Shown here in pieces: positions 17,645 to 27,548 of a stretch of DNA of 64,000 bases (position 1 is the first letter of the stretch; each line of letters opens with the position of its first letter). The notes below the pieces were generated by a model. It was not told the DNA's origin, did not search any database, and saw nothing but the letters and a program-made list of their open reading frames with translations. The stretch is from assembly GCA_012103295.1 (NCBI GenBank), contig WLXB01000007.1, positions 1 to 64,000 of the forward strand. Reading direction: 5' to 3'. A program made the position numbers and the translations under genes. The DNA is from Alphaproteobacteria bacterium. GTDB taxonomy: Bacteria; Pseudomonadota; Alphaproteobacteria; Rhodospirillales; Rhodospirillaceae.

Positions 17645-18673
17645 TTAGCGTCGTGCGCTTTTAGCCGCCGTGGCAATTTGCATCAGCGCCCGTTCGATCA
17701 AAGCCTGACCCGGCATATCCGTCGACTTCGCCTGAAGCTCGGCTGTGGTCAGCACCTCCAAGCCGCGTGCCAACAGCTTCGGTGACCATCGTCCCGCTTG
17801 AGATTTGAACTGGCCTTTGCGTTTAAAAAATACTGGCGGGCGCAATTTCATCATCGCTTGATCAAGGGATCCGCCTGATCCTTGAACCTGATGCAACCGC
17901 ATGAGATGGCGTGATGCCGCGGTGAGAACTGATATCGGGCTGGTGCCTTCCGCCATCATCCGCCCGTAGACACGCTGCACTGCCGGCTGATTACCGTCGG
18001 CCATGGCATAGACCAGATCATCTAGATCAAACGCCGCCGTATCGCCAACACAGGCCATGGCATCGTCGAGGGTCACGGTTTTTTCGTCGTCACCGCCTTT
18101 GAACAAAACAAGTTTTTCGACTTCGCGGCGACTGAGGGCCCGGTCGCCCCCCATGTGAGAGACCAGCCAAGTCAACGCGTCGGGCTCCGCCGTTAGGCCA
18201 GCGTCCTTTAGGCCTTCGCGCACAACTTGATCGAGGGCCCGGGCATCATCGGAATAACAAGGCAGCGCCGCGGCGTTGTCAGCCCCTTCAAAAAGTTTGC
18301 GCAAAGAGGAACGCGGACCAAGGTCACCCGCATAAAAAACAACCAGTGCGTCACCAATGATGTCTTCGAGAAAACCTTCGACAGTTTTGCTTATGCCGTC
18401 CGTCGCATCACGCACCTTAACAAAACGGCGCCCACCGGTTAGTGACATGGAGGCGGCTTCATCGGCCAGTCGAGCCGGGTCCGACTTCAGGGTCGCGCTA
18501 TCAAGGTCGGCCAGGCGAAACGGATCAGCGTCGCCTTTTAGGACCGAGGCTTGTAGGGCTTCGACCCGTTCCCGGACCAAACCGGAATCTGGGCCGTAAA
18601 CCAATACAGCCTGCGCCTTGGTGTCCGGCGATTTGGCAAAAGCATCAGCGCGACCCGCCTGAACCTTCACCAT
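17645..18673 (-). CDS. holA: DNA polymerase III delta subunit
   Basis: 342 residues, the usual length. Delta opens the beta clamp in the clamp-loader complex. The N-terminal domain has the family segment AVLVYGPDSGLVRERVEAL; the middle contains GGRRFVKVRDA, LEDIIGDALVVFYAGDLGPRSSLRKLFE and WLVSHMGGDRALSRREVEKLVLF, and the collar domain ends in LAR/ALIERALMQIA. As in other alphaproteobacteria it lies immediately after lptE (32 bases). Here the pair is separated from leuS. Confidence 0.93.
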   Translation of the reverse strand: MVKVQAGRADAFAKSPDTKAQAVLVYGPDSGLVRERVEALQASVLKGDADPFRLADLDSATLKSDPARLADEAASMSLTGGRRFVKVRDATDGISKTVEGFLEDIIGDALVVFYAGDLGPRSSLRKLFEGADNAAALPCYSDDARALDQVVREGLKDAGLTAEPDALTWLVSHMGGDRALSRREVEKLVLFKGGDDEKTVTLDDAMACVGDTAAFDLDDLVYAMADGNQPAVQRVYGRMMAEGTSPISVLTAASRHLMRLHQVQGSGGSLDQAMMKLRPPVFFKRKGQFKSQAGRWSPKLLARGLEVLTTAELQAKSTDMPGQALIERALMQIATAAKSARR

Positions 18674-18705
18674 TCAATCTTTATCCGAATGGATGTCATT
18701 TGTGT

Positions 18706-19233
18706 TTACCGCGCCGCCTGCTGCTTTGAAGCGCGCTCGAAGTAAATCGCGAGGCGGGTGCGGATTTCATCACTGATCTGCCGCAGCGCCCGGCTTTCCG
18801 CATCGCGTTCCGACGCAATCGTGGCGTACTGATCATCAAGAATATTGTAGGACACAACCGCCCGCACACGGTCGCGACTCAGGCGGGCTGTGCCATCCCA
18901 CAAGGTATAGTTCGCGGTCAGAATCAAATTGGCGCGTGAGGTTGTCGAATCCTTGCGCACGCCCAGCTCTTGAGTCTGCGCCGCGAGACGAACCTGAAGG
19001 TCATAGCGCGACCCGGAGAGGCCGCTAGGCCGCAGCTTTTCGGTCAGTTGCTGGCGCAACACCATGCCACGCCGCTCGGCGATGGGCCGAATATCGACCT
19101 GCGCGAGACTGGCCACCACGGAGCCTGATGTGCCGACGCCCTGTGAACCGTACATGGGCGTAAAGCCGCACGCGGCAAGACTGAAGCACAAAGCAAACAT
19201 GGGCAAAAAACGCATGGTCCGTTTGGACCGCAC
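18706..19233 (-). CDS. lptE: LPS-assembly lipoprotein LptE
   Basis: 175 residues. LptE plugs the LptD barrel and delivers lipopolysaccharide to the outer leaflet. A lipoprotein signal with lipobox LAAC followed by GFTPMYG is clear; GFxPxY after the cysteine is typical of alphaproteobacterial LptE. The rest alternates short strands and helices (VDIRPIAERRGMVLRQQLTEKL, RYDLQVRL). The start is GTG at 19233, which supplies the basic n-region; an ATG at 19215 is the alternative. The expected upstream neighbour leuS is about 2.2 kb away, behind argC and a plus-strand gene. Confidence 0.9.
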   Translation of the reverse strand: MRSKRTMRFLPMFALCFSLAACGFTPMYGSQGVGTSGSVVASLAQVDIRPIAERRGMVLRQQLTEKLRPSGLSGSRYDLQVRLAAQTQELGVRKDSTTSRANLILTANYTLWDGTARLSRDRVRAVVSYNILDDQYATIASERDAESRALRQISDEIRTRLAIYFERASKQQAAR

Positions 19234-19308
19234 CCGCGGCGTACTGTCAAGACCGGCACCGCCATGCCATAGTTTTGCTCGCGCCGCACCAACACGGAGA
19301 AAACGTCC

Positions 19309-20376
19309 ATGAGCCCCATTGTGACACGTTCTGCTGTGATATTGATCGCCTTAGCGCTTGGCAATTTCGCCCCAATCGCGGTCGCTCAAAACAATGAAGA
19401 CGTCATGGCGGCAACTGGTGGCGACGAAAACGCCAACACCGGGCCATTGCACACAGTAACGATTATCACGCCGGATCTCGCGGCCCTGCGGAAGTTGTAC
19501 GAAACTGGCCTCGGCATGACAGTGACCGGTCCGCACGTGGTGTCTGAGGCCGGGCTCGCGACACAACGCCGACTGTGGGGCATGCCCGATGACTTGGGCT
19601 ACGAAGTCTATTTGTTTCGCCGCCCCGGCGTAGAGGGCACCGTGCAAATGCGTGTGCTGGTGACGGAGAAACCAACCCCGCACATGCGAAGTGGCTGGAA
19701 CCGAAAACAGCTTGGCCCCTATGGCATGGGGTTTCCCACAATCGATGTCTACGGCGCTGATGAAGAATTGCGGGCCTTGGGCTTCGAGCGCGCCGTGCCG
19801 GAAGTTGAGGTGTTTCAGGTCTCCGCCCCCAATGGTGAAACCTACCCCGTAACAGAAGCGCCGTTCTTTGGTCCCGAATACTTGCGCATCATTGCCATCG
19901 GCCGCGGCGGCGGACGACCGCAGGTGGGCTCATACAACGAGGCGACCGGGCGGGGCGGGCCGGTTTATGCCACCCAAATCGTGCCCGATGCCGACGCCAT
20001 GATTGAGTTCTTCACCACTGTCCTCGATATGGAGGTGCGCTCCGACCGGATGTGGCGGGAGTACGAAATCCCGTTTCGCTTTTCCCTGATTCACGCCAAG
20101 GGATCACAAACCGGACATACCCCGCTGGTCGAATATGAAGATGAATTTGAAATTCCCGGCACCGGTGTGGCGCCGCGCCCACCCAATCGCGGCATGGCGA
20201 TCTGGAGTTACGAGGTGAAAGACGTAGACGGCATTCTCGCGAGAGCCAAAGCCGCGGCTGTGCCTGTGCATTCGGGACCGGAGACCTATGAGTCACCAAG
20301 TCTAGGCAAGCATCGCGCCGTGACGTTTTTGGCACCCAATGGATTTATGATCGAAGTGTTTGAACCTGCGATGTAG
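19309..20376 (+). CDS. Exported two-domain VOC protein
   Basis: 355 residues with a clear signal peptide (AVILIALALGNFAPIAVA, cut before Q-N-N). Two VOC modules follow: the first begins HTVTIITPDLAALRKLYETG at about residue 48, the second PVYATQIVPDADAMIEFFTTV at about residue 218, ending in HRAVTFLAPNGFMIEVFEP. Together they match the double-module layout of extradiol dioxygenase-like proteins, but I do not see a confident iron triad and cannot state an activity. It lies on the opposite strand between lptE and argC, inside what is normally a continuous leuS-lptE-holA block. Confidence 0.8.
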   Translation: MSPIVTRSAVILIALALGNFAPIAVAQNNEDVMAATGGDENANTGPLHTVTIITPDLAALRKLYETGLGMTVTGPHVVSEAGLATQRRLWGMPDDLGYEVYLFRRPGVEGTVQMRVLVTEKPTPHMRSGWNRKQLGPYGMGFPTIDVYGADEELRALGFERAVPEVEVFQVSAPNGETYPVTEAPFFGPEYLRIIAIGRGGGRPQVGSYNEATGRGGPVYATQIVPDADAMIEFFTTVLDMEVRSDRMWREYEIPFRFSLIHAKGSQTGHTPLVEYEDEFEIPGTGVAPRPPNRGMAIWSYEVKDVDGILARAKAAAVPVHSGPETYESPSLGKHRAVTFLAPNGFMIEVFEPAM

Positions 20377-20386
20377 CGACCTAGCC

Positions 20387-21334
20387 CTAAAGCCCGGCTG
20401 TTTCATCCAAACCAAGCATCAAATTGAGGCACTGCACCGCCTGTCCCGACGCCCCTTTGCCGAGATTATCGAGAAGGGCGACCAACACCGCCTGCTCCCG
20501 CTCTTCATTGCCGAACACATGGAGCGTCATCTGGTTGGTGCCGTTGAGACCCTCTGGTCCGAGATGAGTCATCGCCGCTGCCTCATCAGCGGGTGCGACC
20601 GTGACAAAAGGTTGGTCGGCGTACCATGTCGACAAACACGCGTGCAGGTCACTTGGTTTGACCGACTTGGGCAAAGACCAAAGATTGATCGGCACTTGAA
20701 CAAGCATGCCTTGGCTGTACCGGCCTTCTTGCGGAAAGAAAATCGGATCGTGTTGCAGGCCGGCATACTTGCGCATTTCCGGCACGTGTTTGTGCTGGAG
20801 GGCTAGCCCGTACGTCCGCATGGGCGTGGTCACGGGATTTGGCGCGTTGGAGTCTTCATAGGATTCAATATTTTGCCGACCGCCGCCGGAATACCCAGAC
20901 ACCGCGTTAATCGAAATCGGAAAGTCAGCCGGGACTAACACCGACGCGATCAACGGATGAAGCAAAGCCACGGCACCAGTTGGATAGCACCCTGGATTGC
21001 TGACCCGTCCGGCTTCAGCGATCCGGGCGGACTGGTCACTATCGAGTTCGGGAAAACCATAAACCCAGCCGTCGGCTGTGCGATGGGCGGTGCTGGCATC
21101 GATGACTTTGACTTTATTGTTGTCGATCAACGCGACAGCTTCCCGTGCAGCGGCATCGGGGAGACATAAGACAGCAAGGTCACAGGCGTTGAGTGCATCT
21201 TTCCTGGCACCGGTGTCTTTACGCACGGCGTCATCCAACTGCAGCAACGCCACATCGGACCGGCCGCTAAGCCGATCCCGGATTTGCAGGCCCGTAGTAC
21301 CTGCCTCGCCATCTATGAAAACTGTCGGTGCCAT
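20387..21334 (-). CDS. argC: N-acetyl-gamma-glutamyl-phosphate reductase, type 2
   Basis: 315 residues, the shorter type 2 ArgC. It reduces N-acetylglutamyl phosphate to the semialdehyde in arginine synthesis. The N-terminal nucleotide fold begins VFIDGEAGTTGLQIRDRL; the catalytic cysteine is in SNPGCYPTGAV, and the catalytic histidine is in HKHVPEM. INAVSGYSGGGR and GMLVQVPI are family motifs. In other alphaproteobacteria it is usually with rpsI/rplM or separate; here it follows leuS by 68 bases on the same strand. Confidence 0.94.
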   Translation of the reverse strand: MAPTVFIDGEAGTTGLQIRDRLSGRSDVALLQLDDAVRKDTGARKDALNACDLAVLCLPDAAAREAVALIDNNKVKVIDASTAHRTADGWVYGFPELDSDQSARIAEAGRVSNPGCYPTGAVALLHPLIASVLVPADFPISINAVSGYSGGGRQNIESYEDSNAPNPVTTPMRTYGLALQHKHVPEMRKYAGLQHDPIFFPQEGRYSQGMLVQVPINLWSLPKSVKPSDLHACLSTWYADQPFVTVAPADEAAAMTHLGPEGLNGTNQMTLHVFGNEEREQAVLVALLDNLGKGASGQAVQCLNLMLGLDETAGL

Positions 21335-21402
21335 CGTCTTCTAGCCCAGAGGTTTATCTGTGCGGTGGTCTACGCCCAACGGGCTGAACGGTCAAATGAT
21401 CG

Positions 21403-24000
21403 CTACCCAACGACGATATTGACGATCTTGCCGGGGATTACGATGACCTTGCGCACCTGCTTGCCGTCCATTTGCGCCTGCACGGTGGGCAACGCCAAGG
21501 CCGCAGATTCACAGGACTCTTTGTCTGCATCAGCGGCAACATCAATGGTGCCGCGCATCTTGCCGTTCACTTGCACGGCCAATGTGACCGAGTCTTCAAC
21601 CAACAGAGCTGGGTCATGGCTTGGCCAAGCTTGATCGGCGAGCAAGCCGTCCCCGCCCAATGCCGCCCACATTTCTTCGGTGATATGAGGCATCAAAGGA
21701 TTGGCGAGGCGGGCCAGGGTTTCCACGGCAAACCGGCGAGCCGGACCCGCACCGTTTAGCTCAACATCCAGTTCGCCAACCGTATTAGAAAATTCACGGA
21801 TGTGGGCGACCGCGGCGTTGTAGCGAAACGTTTCCAGAGCCTCTGTCACTTGAGCAATGGCTTTATGGGACGCTTTAACAATTTCAGCGGCAGCCGTATC
21901 CATAGCGTCGAGAGCGGGTAGCGGGCCTGTGTCGGCCGACGTTTCAGCAACCATCCGCCACAGCCGGTTCAAATAGCGCCAAGCCCCTTCAATGCCGGAA
22001 TCGGTCCATTCCATATCGCGCTCAGGCGGTGAATCGGACAGCATGAACAAGCGCGCCGCATCGGCGCCGTAGGTTTCGATGATACCGGCCGGGTCGACCG
22101 TATTTTTTTTCGACTTCGACATTTTTTCAGACCGGCCAACCGAGACCGCCGTGCCGTCGTCATTGTGGACCGCGTCACCACTGTCGTTGATCGTTACTTG
22201 ATCCGGCGACAGCCACGCTCCATCCGCATTTTTGTAAGTCTCGTGGCCGACCATGCCCTGGGTAAACAAACCGTCGAAAGGTTCCGCTACATCCAGGTAT
22301 CCGCAGGTCTTGAGCGCACGGGTAAAAAAGCGGGCGTAAAGCAGATGCAGCACCGCGTGTTCAACACCGCCAATATATTGATCGACGGGCAGCCATTGAT
22401 TGGCAGCCGCTTTGTCAAACCCAAGCGTTTCGTTCTTGGGGTCACAAAAACGAGCGAAGTACCATGAGCTTTCAAAGAAAGTATCAAAGGTATCGGTTTC
22501 GCGTTCGGCGTCTTTGCCGCAGCCGGGACAGGAAACCTTTTTCCAGGTCGGGTGGCGGGCCAGCGGATTGCCCGGCTGATCAAAAGTAACATCGTCGGGA
22601 AGCGTAACCGGCAAGTCAGCATCAGGAACCGGTACTGCACCACAGTCATCACAATGGATGATCGGGATCGGACAACCCCAATAGCGCTGACGGGATACAC
22701 CCCAATCGCGCAGGCGGTATTGAACAACCCCCTCACCAAATCCATCAGTTTTTATTTTCTCAATCGCGGCGCGCTTGGCGTCATCAACCGCCATGCCGTT
22801 CATGAACTCTGATTTAACCGCCACCCCATCGCCGGTGAACGCCTCTTTGCCCGCTTCAAGCTCAGTGGCAAAGGCAGCCGAGTCAGCATCCTTTGGCGCG
22901 ACAACACAAAGCACAGGCAGGTCGTACTTACGGGCAAAATCCAAGTCACGCTGGTCGTGGGCCGGGCAGCCAAAAATGGCGCCGGTGCCGTAATCCATCA
23001 GCACAAAGTTCGCCACATAGACAGGCACTTCCCAATCCGGATCAAACGGATGTTGTGCAGTCAGCCCGGTGTCGAAGCCTTTCTTCTCAGCCTTTTCAAT
23101 CGCCTCTTCCGATGTGCCGAGGCGATTACAATCGGCAACAAAAGCGGCCAGGGCAGTATTTGTTTCAGCCAGCTGCGCAGCCAACGGATGGTTGGGCGAA
23201 ATGGCACAGAACGATGCACCAAATAAAGTGTCTGGCCGGGTCGTGAAAACTTCCAATTTGTCAGGCAGCTCAACACCGTCGGGTTGCAACACCGGCCATT
23301 TCAAACGCGCGCCTTCAGAACGACCGATCCAGTTGTGCTGCATCAACCGCACTTTGTCGGGCCACCGCTCCAGTGTTTCGATCGCCGCTAAAAGGTCTTC
23401 CGCATAGTCAGTAATCTTAAGGAACCATTGGTTCAACTTGCGACGTTCGACCGCAACCCCGGACCGCCAGCCTTTACCATCGACCACTTGCTCGTTGGCC
23501 AACACAGTATTTTCTACCGGGTCCCAGTTGACCCAGGATTCTTTTCTGTAGGCCAACCCGGCTTTAATAAAATCCAGGAACATCTTTTGTTCGTGACGGT
23601 AATACTCGGGCTCACAGGTGGAGATTTCCCGGCTCCAGTCCAAGGACAAACCCAAAGGACCAAACTGTTCGCGCATGTCAGCAATGTTTTGGCGGGTCCA
23701 GGTGCCGGGATGCACGCCACGCTCCAGCGCTGCGTTCTCAGCCGGCAGTCCAAAGGAATCCCATCCCATCGGATGAAGGACGTCACAGCCCTGCGCTTTG
23801 CGGAAGCGAGCGACGACGTCGCCAAGCGTGTAATTGCGCACATGCCCCATGTGCAAACGCCCCGACGGATAAGGAAACATTTCTAAGACAAAGTACTTGG
23901 GCTTTGACCCATCGCCCGACGCGACAAAGCAGTCGGCGTCGGCCCAGGCCTTTTGCCATTTGGGCTCAACCTCTTTGAAATTGTAACGGGCGTCAGACAT
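21403..24000 (-). CDS. leuS: Leucyl-tRNA synthetase
   Basis: 865 residues, full length. The class I catalytic motifs are [12 protein letters not shown] (HIGH) and [13 protein letters not shown] (KMSKS). The CP1 editing domain contains [12 protein letters not shown], and the leucine-specific domain region lies between. A zinc-type [24 protein letters not shown] motif and the C-terminal [13 protein letters not shown] segment are present. It charges tRNA-Leu in the cytoplasm. The start ATG gives [19 protein letters not shown], the standard N-terminus. Upstream by 55 bases is its usual DUF3576 partner. Confidence 0.98.
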   Translation of the reverse strand: MSDARYNFKEVEPKWQKAWADADCFVASGDGSKPKYFVLEMFPYPSGRLHMGHVRNYTLGDVVARFRKAQGCDVLHPMGWDSFGLPAENAALERGVHPGTWTRQNIADMREQFGPLGLSLDWSREISTCEPEYYRHEQKMFLDFIKAGLAYRKESWVNWDPVENTVLANEQVVDGKGWRSGVAVERRKLNQWFLKITDYAEDLLAAIETLERWPDKVRLMQHNWIGRSEGARLKWPVLQPDGVELPDKLEVFTTRPDTLFGASFCAISPNHPLAAQLAETNTALAAFVADCNRLGTSEEAIEKAEKKGFDTGLTAQHPFDPDWEVPVYVANFVLMDYGTGAIFGCPAHDQRDLDFARKYDLPVLCVVAPKDADSAAFATELEAGKEAFTGDGVAVKSEFMNGMAVDDAKRAAIEKIKTDGFGEGVVQYRLRDWGVSRQRYWGCPIPIIHCDDCGAVPVPDADLPVTLPDDVTFDQPGNPLARHPTWKKVSCPGCGKDAERETDTFDTFFESSWYFARFCDPKNETLGFDKAAANQWLPVDQYIGGVEHAVLHLLYARFFTRALKTCGYLDVAEPFDGLFTQGMVGHETYKNADGAWLSPDQVTINDSGDAVHNDDGTAVSVGRSEKMSKSKKNTVDPAGIIETYGADAARLFMLSDSPPERDMEWTDSGIEGAWRYLNRLWRMVAETSADTGPLPALDAMDTAAAEIVKASHKAIAQVTEALETFRYNAAVAHIREFSNTVGELDVELNGAGPARRFAVETLARLANPLMPHITEEMWAALGGDGLLADQAWPSHDPALLVEDSVTLAVQVNGKMRGTIDVAADADKESCESAALALPTVQAQMDGKQVRKVIVIPGKIVNIVVG

Positions 24001-24055
24001 TGGAGGGGCGTCTTAACAAGAGGAATGGATGATGGGCGGTGTGCTGCTGGCGCGT

Positions 24056-24589
24056 TTAGCCTTCTTCGGCAACGGCCTGCATCCGAAGTTGGCGAGCACG
24101 GGTAAGTACAGCTTCCTCAAATTCACCGGGCACATCGGCGCCGACAGGTGCATCACTCCAACGACCAGTGCCGTCATCCTGCTGCCGAAACACGGAAACC
24201 TTCAAACCGTCAGCCCGGAGCGAACGGCCAAGAATATACATATTCACTTTAAAACGCTCGCCGGGGGTTTCGGGAGGGGCATACCAGTCTGTGATGATCA
24301 CACCACCGAACGGGTCAGCCGAGGCCAACGGCATAAAAGAAATAGTATCGAGAGAGGCGCGCCACAGAAACGCGTTGACCGCGACAGCCCCCTCAGTGCC
24401 CTGAGAGTTGGAATCACCGAATAGCGTGATACCCAGGCCAGTTTCCGCGGGAGCATCAGAACGAAACTCCGGCGAAGTTCGATAACTCGAGCCCTCGTTG
24501 TCGTCACCGGAGCAAGCCGATACGGCAAGGGCTAAAACACAAGCCACACTCACCTTGAATAAAGGGGCGAGAGAAGACGAAAACGCCAT
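24056..24589 (-). CDS. DUF3576 family lipoprotein
   Basis: 177 residues. A lipoprotein signal peptide is visible with lipobox LAVSAC followed by SGDDNEG. The mature part has the DUF3576 pattern: VNAFLWRASLDTISFMPLASADPFGGVIITDWY, then APPETPGERFKVNMYILGRSLRADGLKVSVFRQ (split here for reading). The role is unknown; it is an alphaproteobacterial envelope protein found directly before leuS, as here. It probably shares the leuS transcript. Confidence 0.9.
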   Translation of the reverse strand: MAFSSSLAPLFKVSVACVLALAVSACSGDDNEGSSYRTSPEFRSDAPAETGLGITLFGDSNSQGTEGAVAVNAFLWRASLDTISFMPLASADPFGGVIITDWYAPPETPGERFKVNMYILGRSLRADGLKVSVFRQQDDGTGRWSDAPVGADVPGEFEEAVLTRARQLRMQAVAEEG

Positions 24590-24924
24590 GCCGCAGATCT
24601 CCTAAGTGGACCGGCCCATAGGCCGGTTTAACGGGGTGGGCAAAGATGCCCTCAGGAACCGCGCTTTATAGCCAATCACTGGCCCCTGCCACAATGGCAA
24701 GTACGGTCCCGAGCGAATGATAAAACCGCCTGATCGAATACCAGGACCGAGCGGGGTCGTCTAATACGCTTCAAATTGGTGTGTACCAAGGCTTAACGCG
24801 CCTATGGGGCAAAACAGTGCCCAGAATGAATAGTCGAGGAAATCATATTGCACTGTCTCAGATATAACCTATTTTTTCCCTCCCCCTTAGACACGCCCAC
24901 TTTGCGTTACGGAGCGAAGACAAA
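24590..24924. other. Intergenic region between divergent genes
   Basis: About 335 bases between the DUF3576 gene (minus) and the porin gene (plus). Besides the hairpin at 24610-24627 it should contain promoters for both. The stretch before the porin (about 24840-24900) is AT-rich and ends in a pyrimidine run. I see no RNA gene or reading frame that I would support. Confidence 0.5.
24610..24627 (-). promoter_or_regulatory. Hairpin in the DUF3576-leuS leader
   Basis: A perfect 7-bp stem ACCGGCC / GGCCGGT with a four-base loop lies about 20 bases before the DUF3576 start, immediately upstream of its AGGAG ribosome-binding site. There is no T run, so a terminator reading is weak. It could affect translation or protect the message 5' end. 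No T-box-type leader is visible. Confidence 0.4.
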
Positions 24925-25986
24925 ATGGTACCCCTTTTTCGCCGCGGCCCAATTGGCCCCCTTTCCCTAGTTCTGGCTTTGCTTCTCGCGAACCCGAGCC
25001 TCGGAGCCGAGCAAATCAAGATCTCACTCGGCGGCAAAATGGAACAGTACTTCTTCCTGATGGATGCCGATGAGCTTCCCGGTGAGTCCTTAAACTCTTC
25101 CGGGGCTTTATCGGACGTCGAAGTCTATTTCTCGGGCAAGACCGTGCTCGACAACGGCATCGAAATTTCAGCCAAGATAGAGATGGAGGCAGAAAACAAA
25201 AATAGTGGCGAGGTCGATGAACAATTCATCGACGTAAAAACAGCCTTCGGACGCTTGCGCGTTGGTGAGACGGAAGGCTTCAATCATAACTTCAGTTATG
25301 AAACTCCTTTCGTCGCCTACGAAGATGACGAAATCGTCGGTCGCGTTGTACCGAAACGCACGTCGATTGGCGTCAAAGAAATTATGACCTTCGAACGCTT
25401 CACCGGCGACGCGTTTCAGATTGGCTATGAAACGCCAACCATTGGTGGGTTTACCGTCGGCGCAAACTACTTTCCAACAACCACACAGGGTGAAGATGGG
25501 TTCTTCGACACAAGCACCATCGACAACAACGCCTGGGAAGTCAGTGGCGCCTGGGAAGGCCGGGTGCGCGGCGGAAAAATCGGCCTGGTCGGCGGATACT
25601 TTGATAGCCAGTCCCGCGCCGGTGGCAACGACGGCGAGACCGCATGGAACGTGAGTGCTCAGGCCGAGATCGGCGGCTTCACAGTCGGCGGAAGCTTCAT
25701 CCGTTCAACACCGGATGATGATCTCAACTCTTCCACTCTCGGCATCGCAACAACATATGAAATCGGTCCCTGGGGCGTAGGTGCGTCTTATTTCAGAGTG
25801 CGCGCGGCAGCGATGCCCAACGCCATTGTTAAGGACAAGATTGATCAAGGCAAACTCGAGGCGTCATACATTCTTGTGCGTGGCGTCAAACTTGGTATGA
25901 CCGGGTTTTGGGTTGGCCAGGAACCGGCCGGCGGCCCAGAATTTAACGACATGGGTTTGATCAGCTCTGCCGTTCTGCGTTTCTGA
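24925..25986 (+). CDS. Outer-membrane porin
   Basis: 353 residues. A Sec signal peptide (LVLALLLANPSLGA) precedes a barrel sequence typical of Rhodospirillales porins: ISLGGKMEQYFF at the first strand, FSGKTVLDNGIEISAKIEME, FGRLRVGETEG, IGYETPTIGGFTVGANYF, repeated GGFTVGGSF strands, and a C-terminal SSAVLRF with terminal phenylalanine. It allows diffusion of small polar solutes. A ribosome-binding site GGAG lies 11 bases before the ATG. Transcribed alone or with the ligase gene 38 bases downstream. Confidence 0.9.
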   Translation: MVPLFRRGPIGPLSLVLALLLANPSLGAEQIKISLGGKMEQYFFLMDADELPGESLNSSGALSDVEVYFSGKTVLDNGIEISAKIEMEAENKNSGEVDEQFIDVKTAFGRLRVGETEGFNHNFSYETPFVAYEDDEIVGRVVPKRTSIGVKEIMTFERFTGDAFQIGYETPTIGGFTVGANYFPTTTQGEDGFFDTSTIDNNAWEVSGAWEGRVRGGKIGLVGGYFDSQSRAGGNDGETAWNVSAQAEIGGFTVGGSFIRSTPDDDLNSSTLGIATTYEIGPWGVGASYFRVRAAAMPNAIVKDKIDQGKLEASYILVRGVKLGMTGFWVGQEPAGGPEFNDMGLISSAVLRF

Positions 25987-26024
25987 GCCGGAAACCATCG
26001 GTCGTGAGAGAGCCTTAAACGCCG

Positions 26025-27548
26025 ATGCCCAGCCAAGACGAACAACTAGTCCCCTACCTCTGCGATTGGCTTGCCATTCAAGCAAACGCCGCGCCGAACA
26101 CCCTCGCTCTCTTTGATTTAGCGACCAGGCGGCAAACCAGCTACCACAGCATGTACGACCGATCTCGCCGCATCGCATCCATTCTGGTGACTCAGTACGG
26201 GGTTAACCCTGGTGATCGGGTCATGGTCGTCGCCTACAACTCCACGGACCTCTACGAAATTCTCTTTGCCTGTTGGCGCATCGGGGCCATCTACATGCCA
26301 GTGAACTGGCGTCTGGCAACACCAGAAATCGTCGCCATCGTGGACGACGCTGAACCAACCATGATGATCGCCGATACCTCATTTGAGAGCACGGTCAGTG
26401 ATTTGGATTTACCAGTGTTGTGGCGAGCGGAAACAGAGGACGATCCATTTGAAACAGCGGTTAGCGCTGCTGAGCCATGGGATCAATTCGTTGAACCGGA
26501 TCTCGATGCCACCACCAACCTGCTCTACACCTCGGGTACGACCGGGCGACCGAAAGGCGTCATTAGCACCTGGCGAATGCAAGCGATGGCCGTCAACCAA
26601 GCTGCACATACGATCCTTGGCAGCGCGACACGCACCTTGACCGCCGCACCGATGTTTCACACCGCAGGTCTGAACTCTTTTGCTCTACCGCTATTTTATT
26701 ACGGTGGCACTGTTCACATCATGCGTCACTGGGATCCGGTTGCTGCATTATCTTATTTATCCGACCCTGATCTCGGTATCACCCATACGTTGGGCGTCCC
26801 GGTTCAATTTCAGATGATGACGCAGTGCGACGACTTCGAAGACGCGACCTTCCCTTCGCTTGAGCGGGCGGGCGTCGGAGGAGCACCAGTGACGGAAGAG
26901 TTGCTGACGCAATATCAACAGAAAGGTCTGATGCTCTGCAATTCTTATGGCATGACCGAGGTCTTTGGCGTCGCCACCCTGCCGCCAGACCAAGCTCAAA
27001 AAAAATTGGGCTGCGTCGGCTGGGCCGTCGAAGGAACAGAAATCCGAATCGCTGACGATAAAGACACGCCCGTGCCACACGACACCATCGGCGAAATTCA
27101 GATAAAGAGCGAAGGAGTGACGCCAGGATACTGGCAAGCGCCGGACCTCACCGCCTCGACCCGAACATCAGACGGCTGGTTCAGAACTGGTGACATGGGA
27201 CGCTTCGATCAAGAAGGCGCGCTTTACGTCGTCGACCGCAAAAAAGATATGTTCATTTCTGGTGGCGAAAACGTCTATCCGGCCGAGATCGAAAATGTCC
27301 TCGCGCTGTTCCCCGAAATTGCAGAAGCGGCCGTGATCGGTGTGTCAGACGCACAATGGGGCGAAGTCGGTCATGCCGTTGTAGTACTCAAACAAAACCA
27401 CGTGCTCGACAAAGAAAACATTCGTGAACGTTGCTCTGAACACCTGGCACGGTACAAAGTGCCGAAACATGTTTCCTTTGCTGACAACCTGCCGCGCAGC
27501 GCTCAGGGCAAAGTGCAGAAAAAAGAACTGAAAGAAACCTATGCCTGA
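26025..27548 (+). CDS. Acyl-CoA synthetase (AMP-forming)
   Basis: 507 residues, an ANL-superfamily ligase that activates a carboxylic acid with ATP and joins it to CoA. The P-loop-like motif is LLYTSGTTGRPKGV, followed by NSYGMTEVFG (A5), DGWFRTGDMG (A7), DRKKDMFISGGENVYPAEIE (A8), and the catalytic lysine in RSAQGKVQKKEL (A10). Family features fit medium/long-chain fatty acid or aryl acid ligases; the substrate is not readable. Its last codons overlap the ATG of the next gene, indicating coupled translation of a three-gene unit. Confidence 0.93.
   Translation: MPSQDEQLVPYLCDWLAIQANAAPNTLALFDLATRRQTSYHSMYDRSRRIASILVTQYGVNPGDRVMVVAYNSTDLYEILFACWRIGAIYMPVNWRLATPEIVAIVDDAEPTMMIADTSFESTVSDLDLPVLWRAETEDDPFETAVSAAEPWDQFVEPDLDATTNLLYTSGTTGRPKGVISTWRMQAMAVNQAAHTILGSATRTLTAAPMFHTAGLNSFALPLFYYGGTVHIMRHWDPVAALSYLSDPDLGITHTLGVPVQFQMMTQCDDFEDATFPSLERAGVGGAPVTEELLTQYQQKGLMLCNSYGMTEVFGVATLPPDQAQKKLGCVGWAVEGTEIRIADDKDTPVPHDTIGEIQIKSEGVTPGYWQAPDLTASTRTSDGWFRTGDMGRFDQEGALYVVDRKKDMFISGGENVYPAEIENVLALFPEIAEAAVIGVSDAQWGEVGHAVVVLKQNHVLDKENIRERCSEHLARYKVPKHVSFADNLPRSAQGKVQKKELKETYA

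Noticed and set aside
24590..24924. Riboswitch or T-box before DUF3576-leuS
   Set aside because: There is one short hairpin but no T-box specifier or AGGGTGG-type element.
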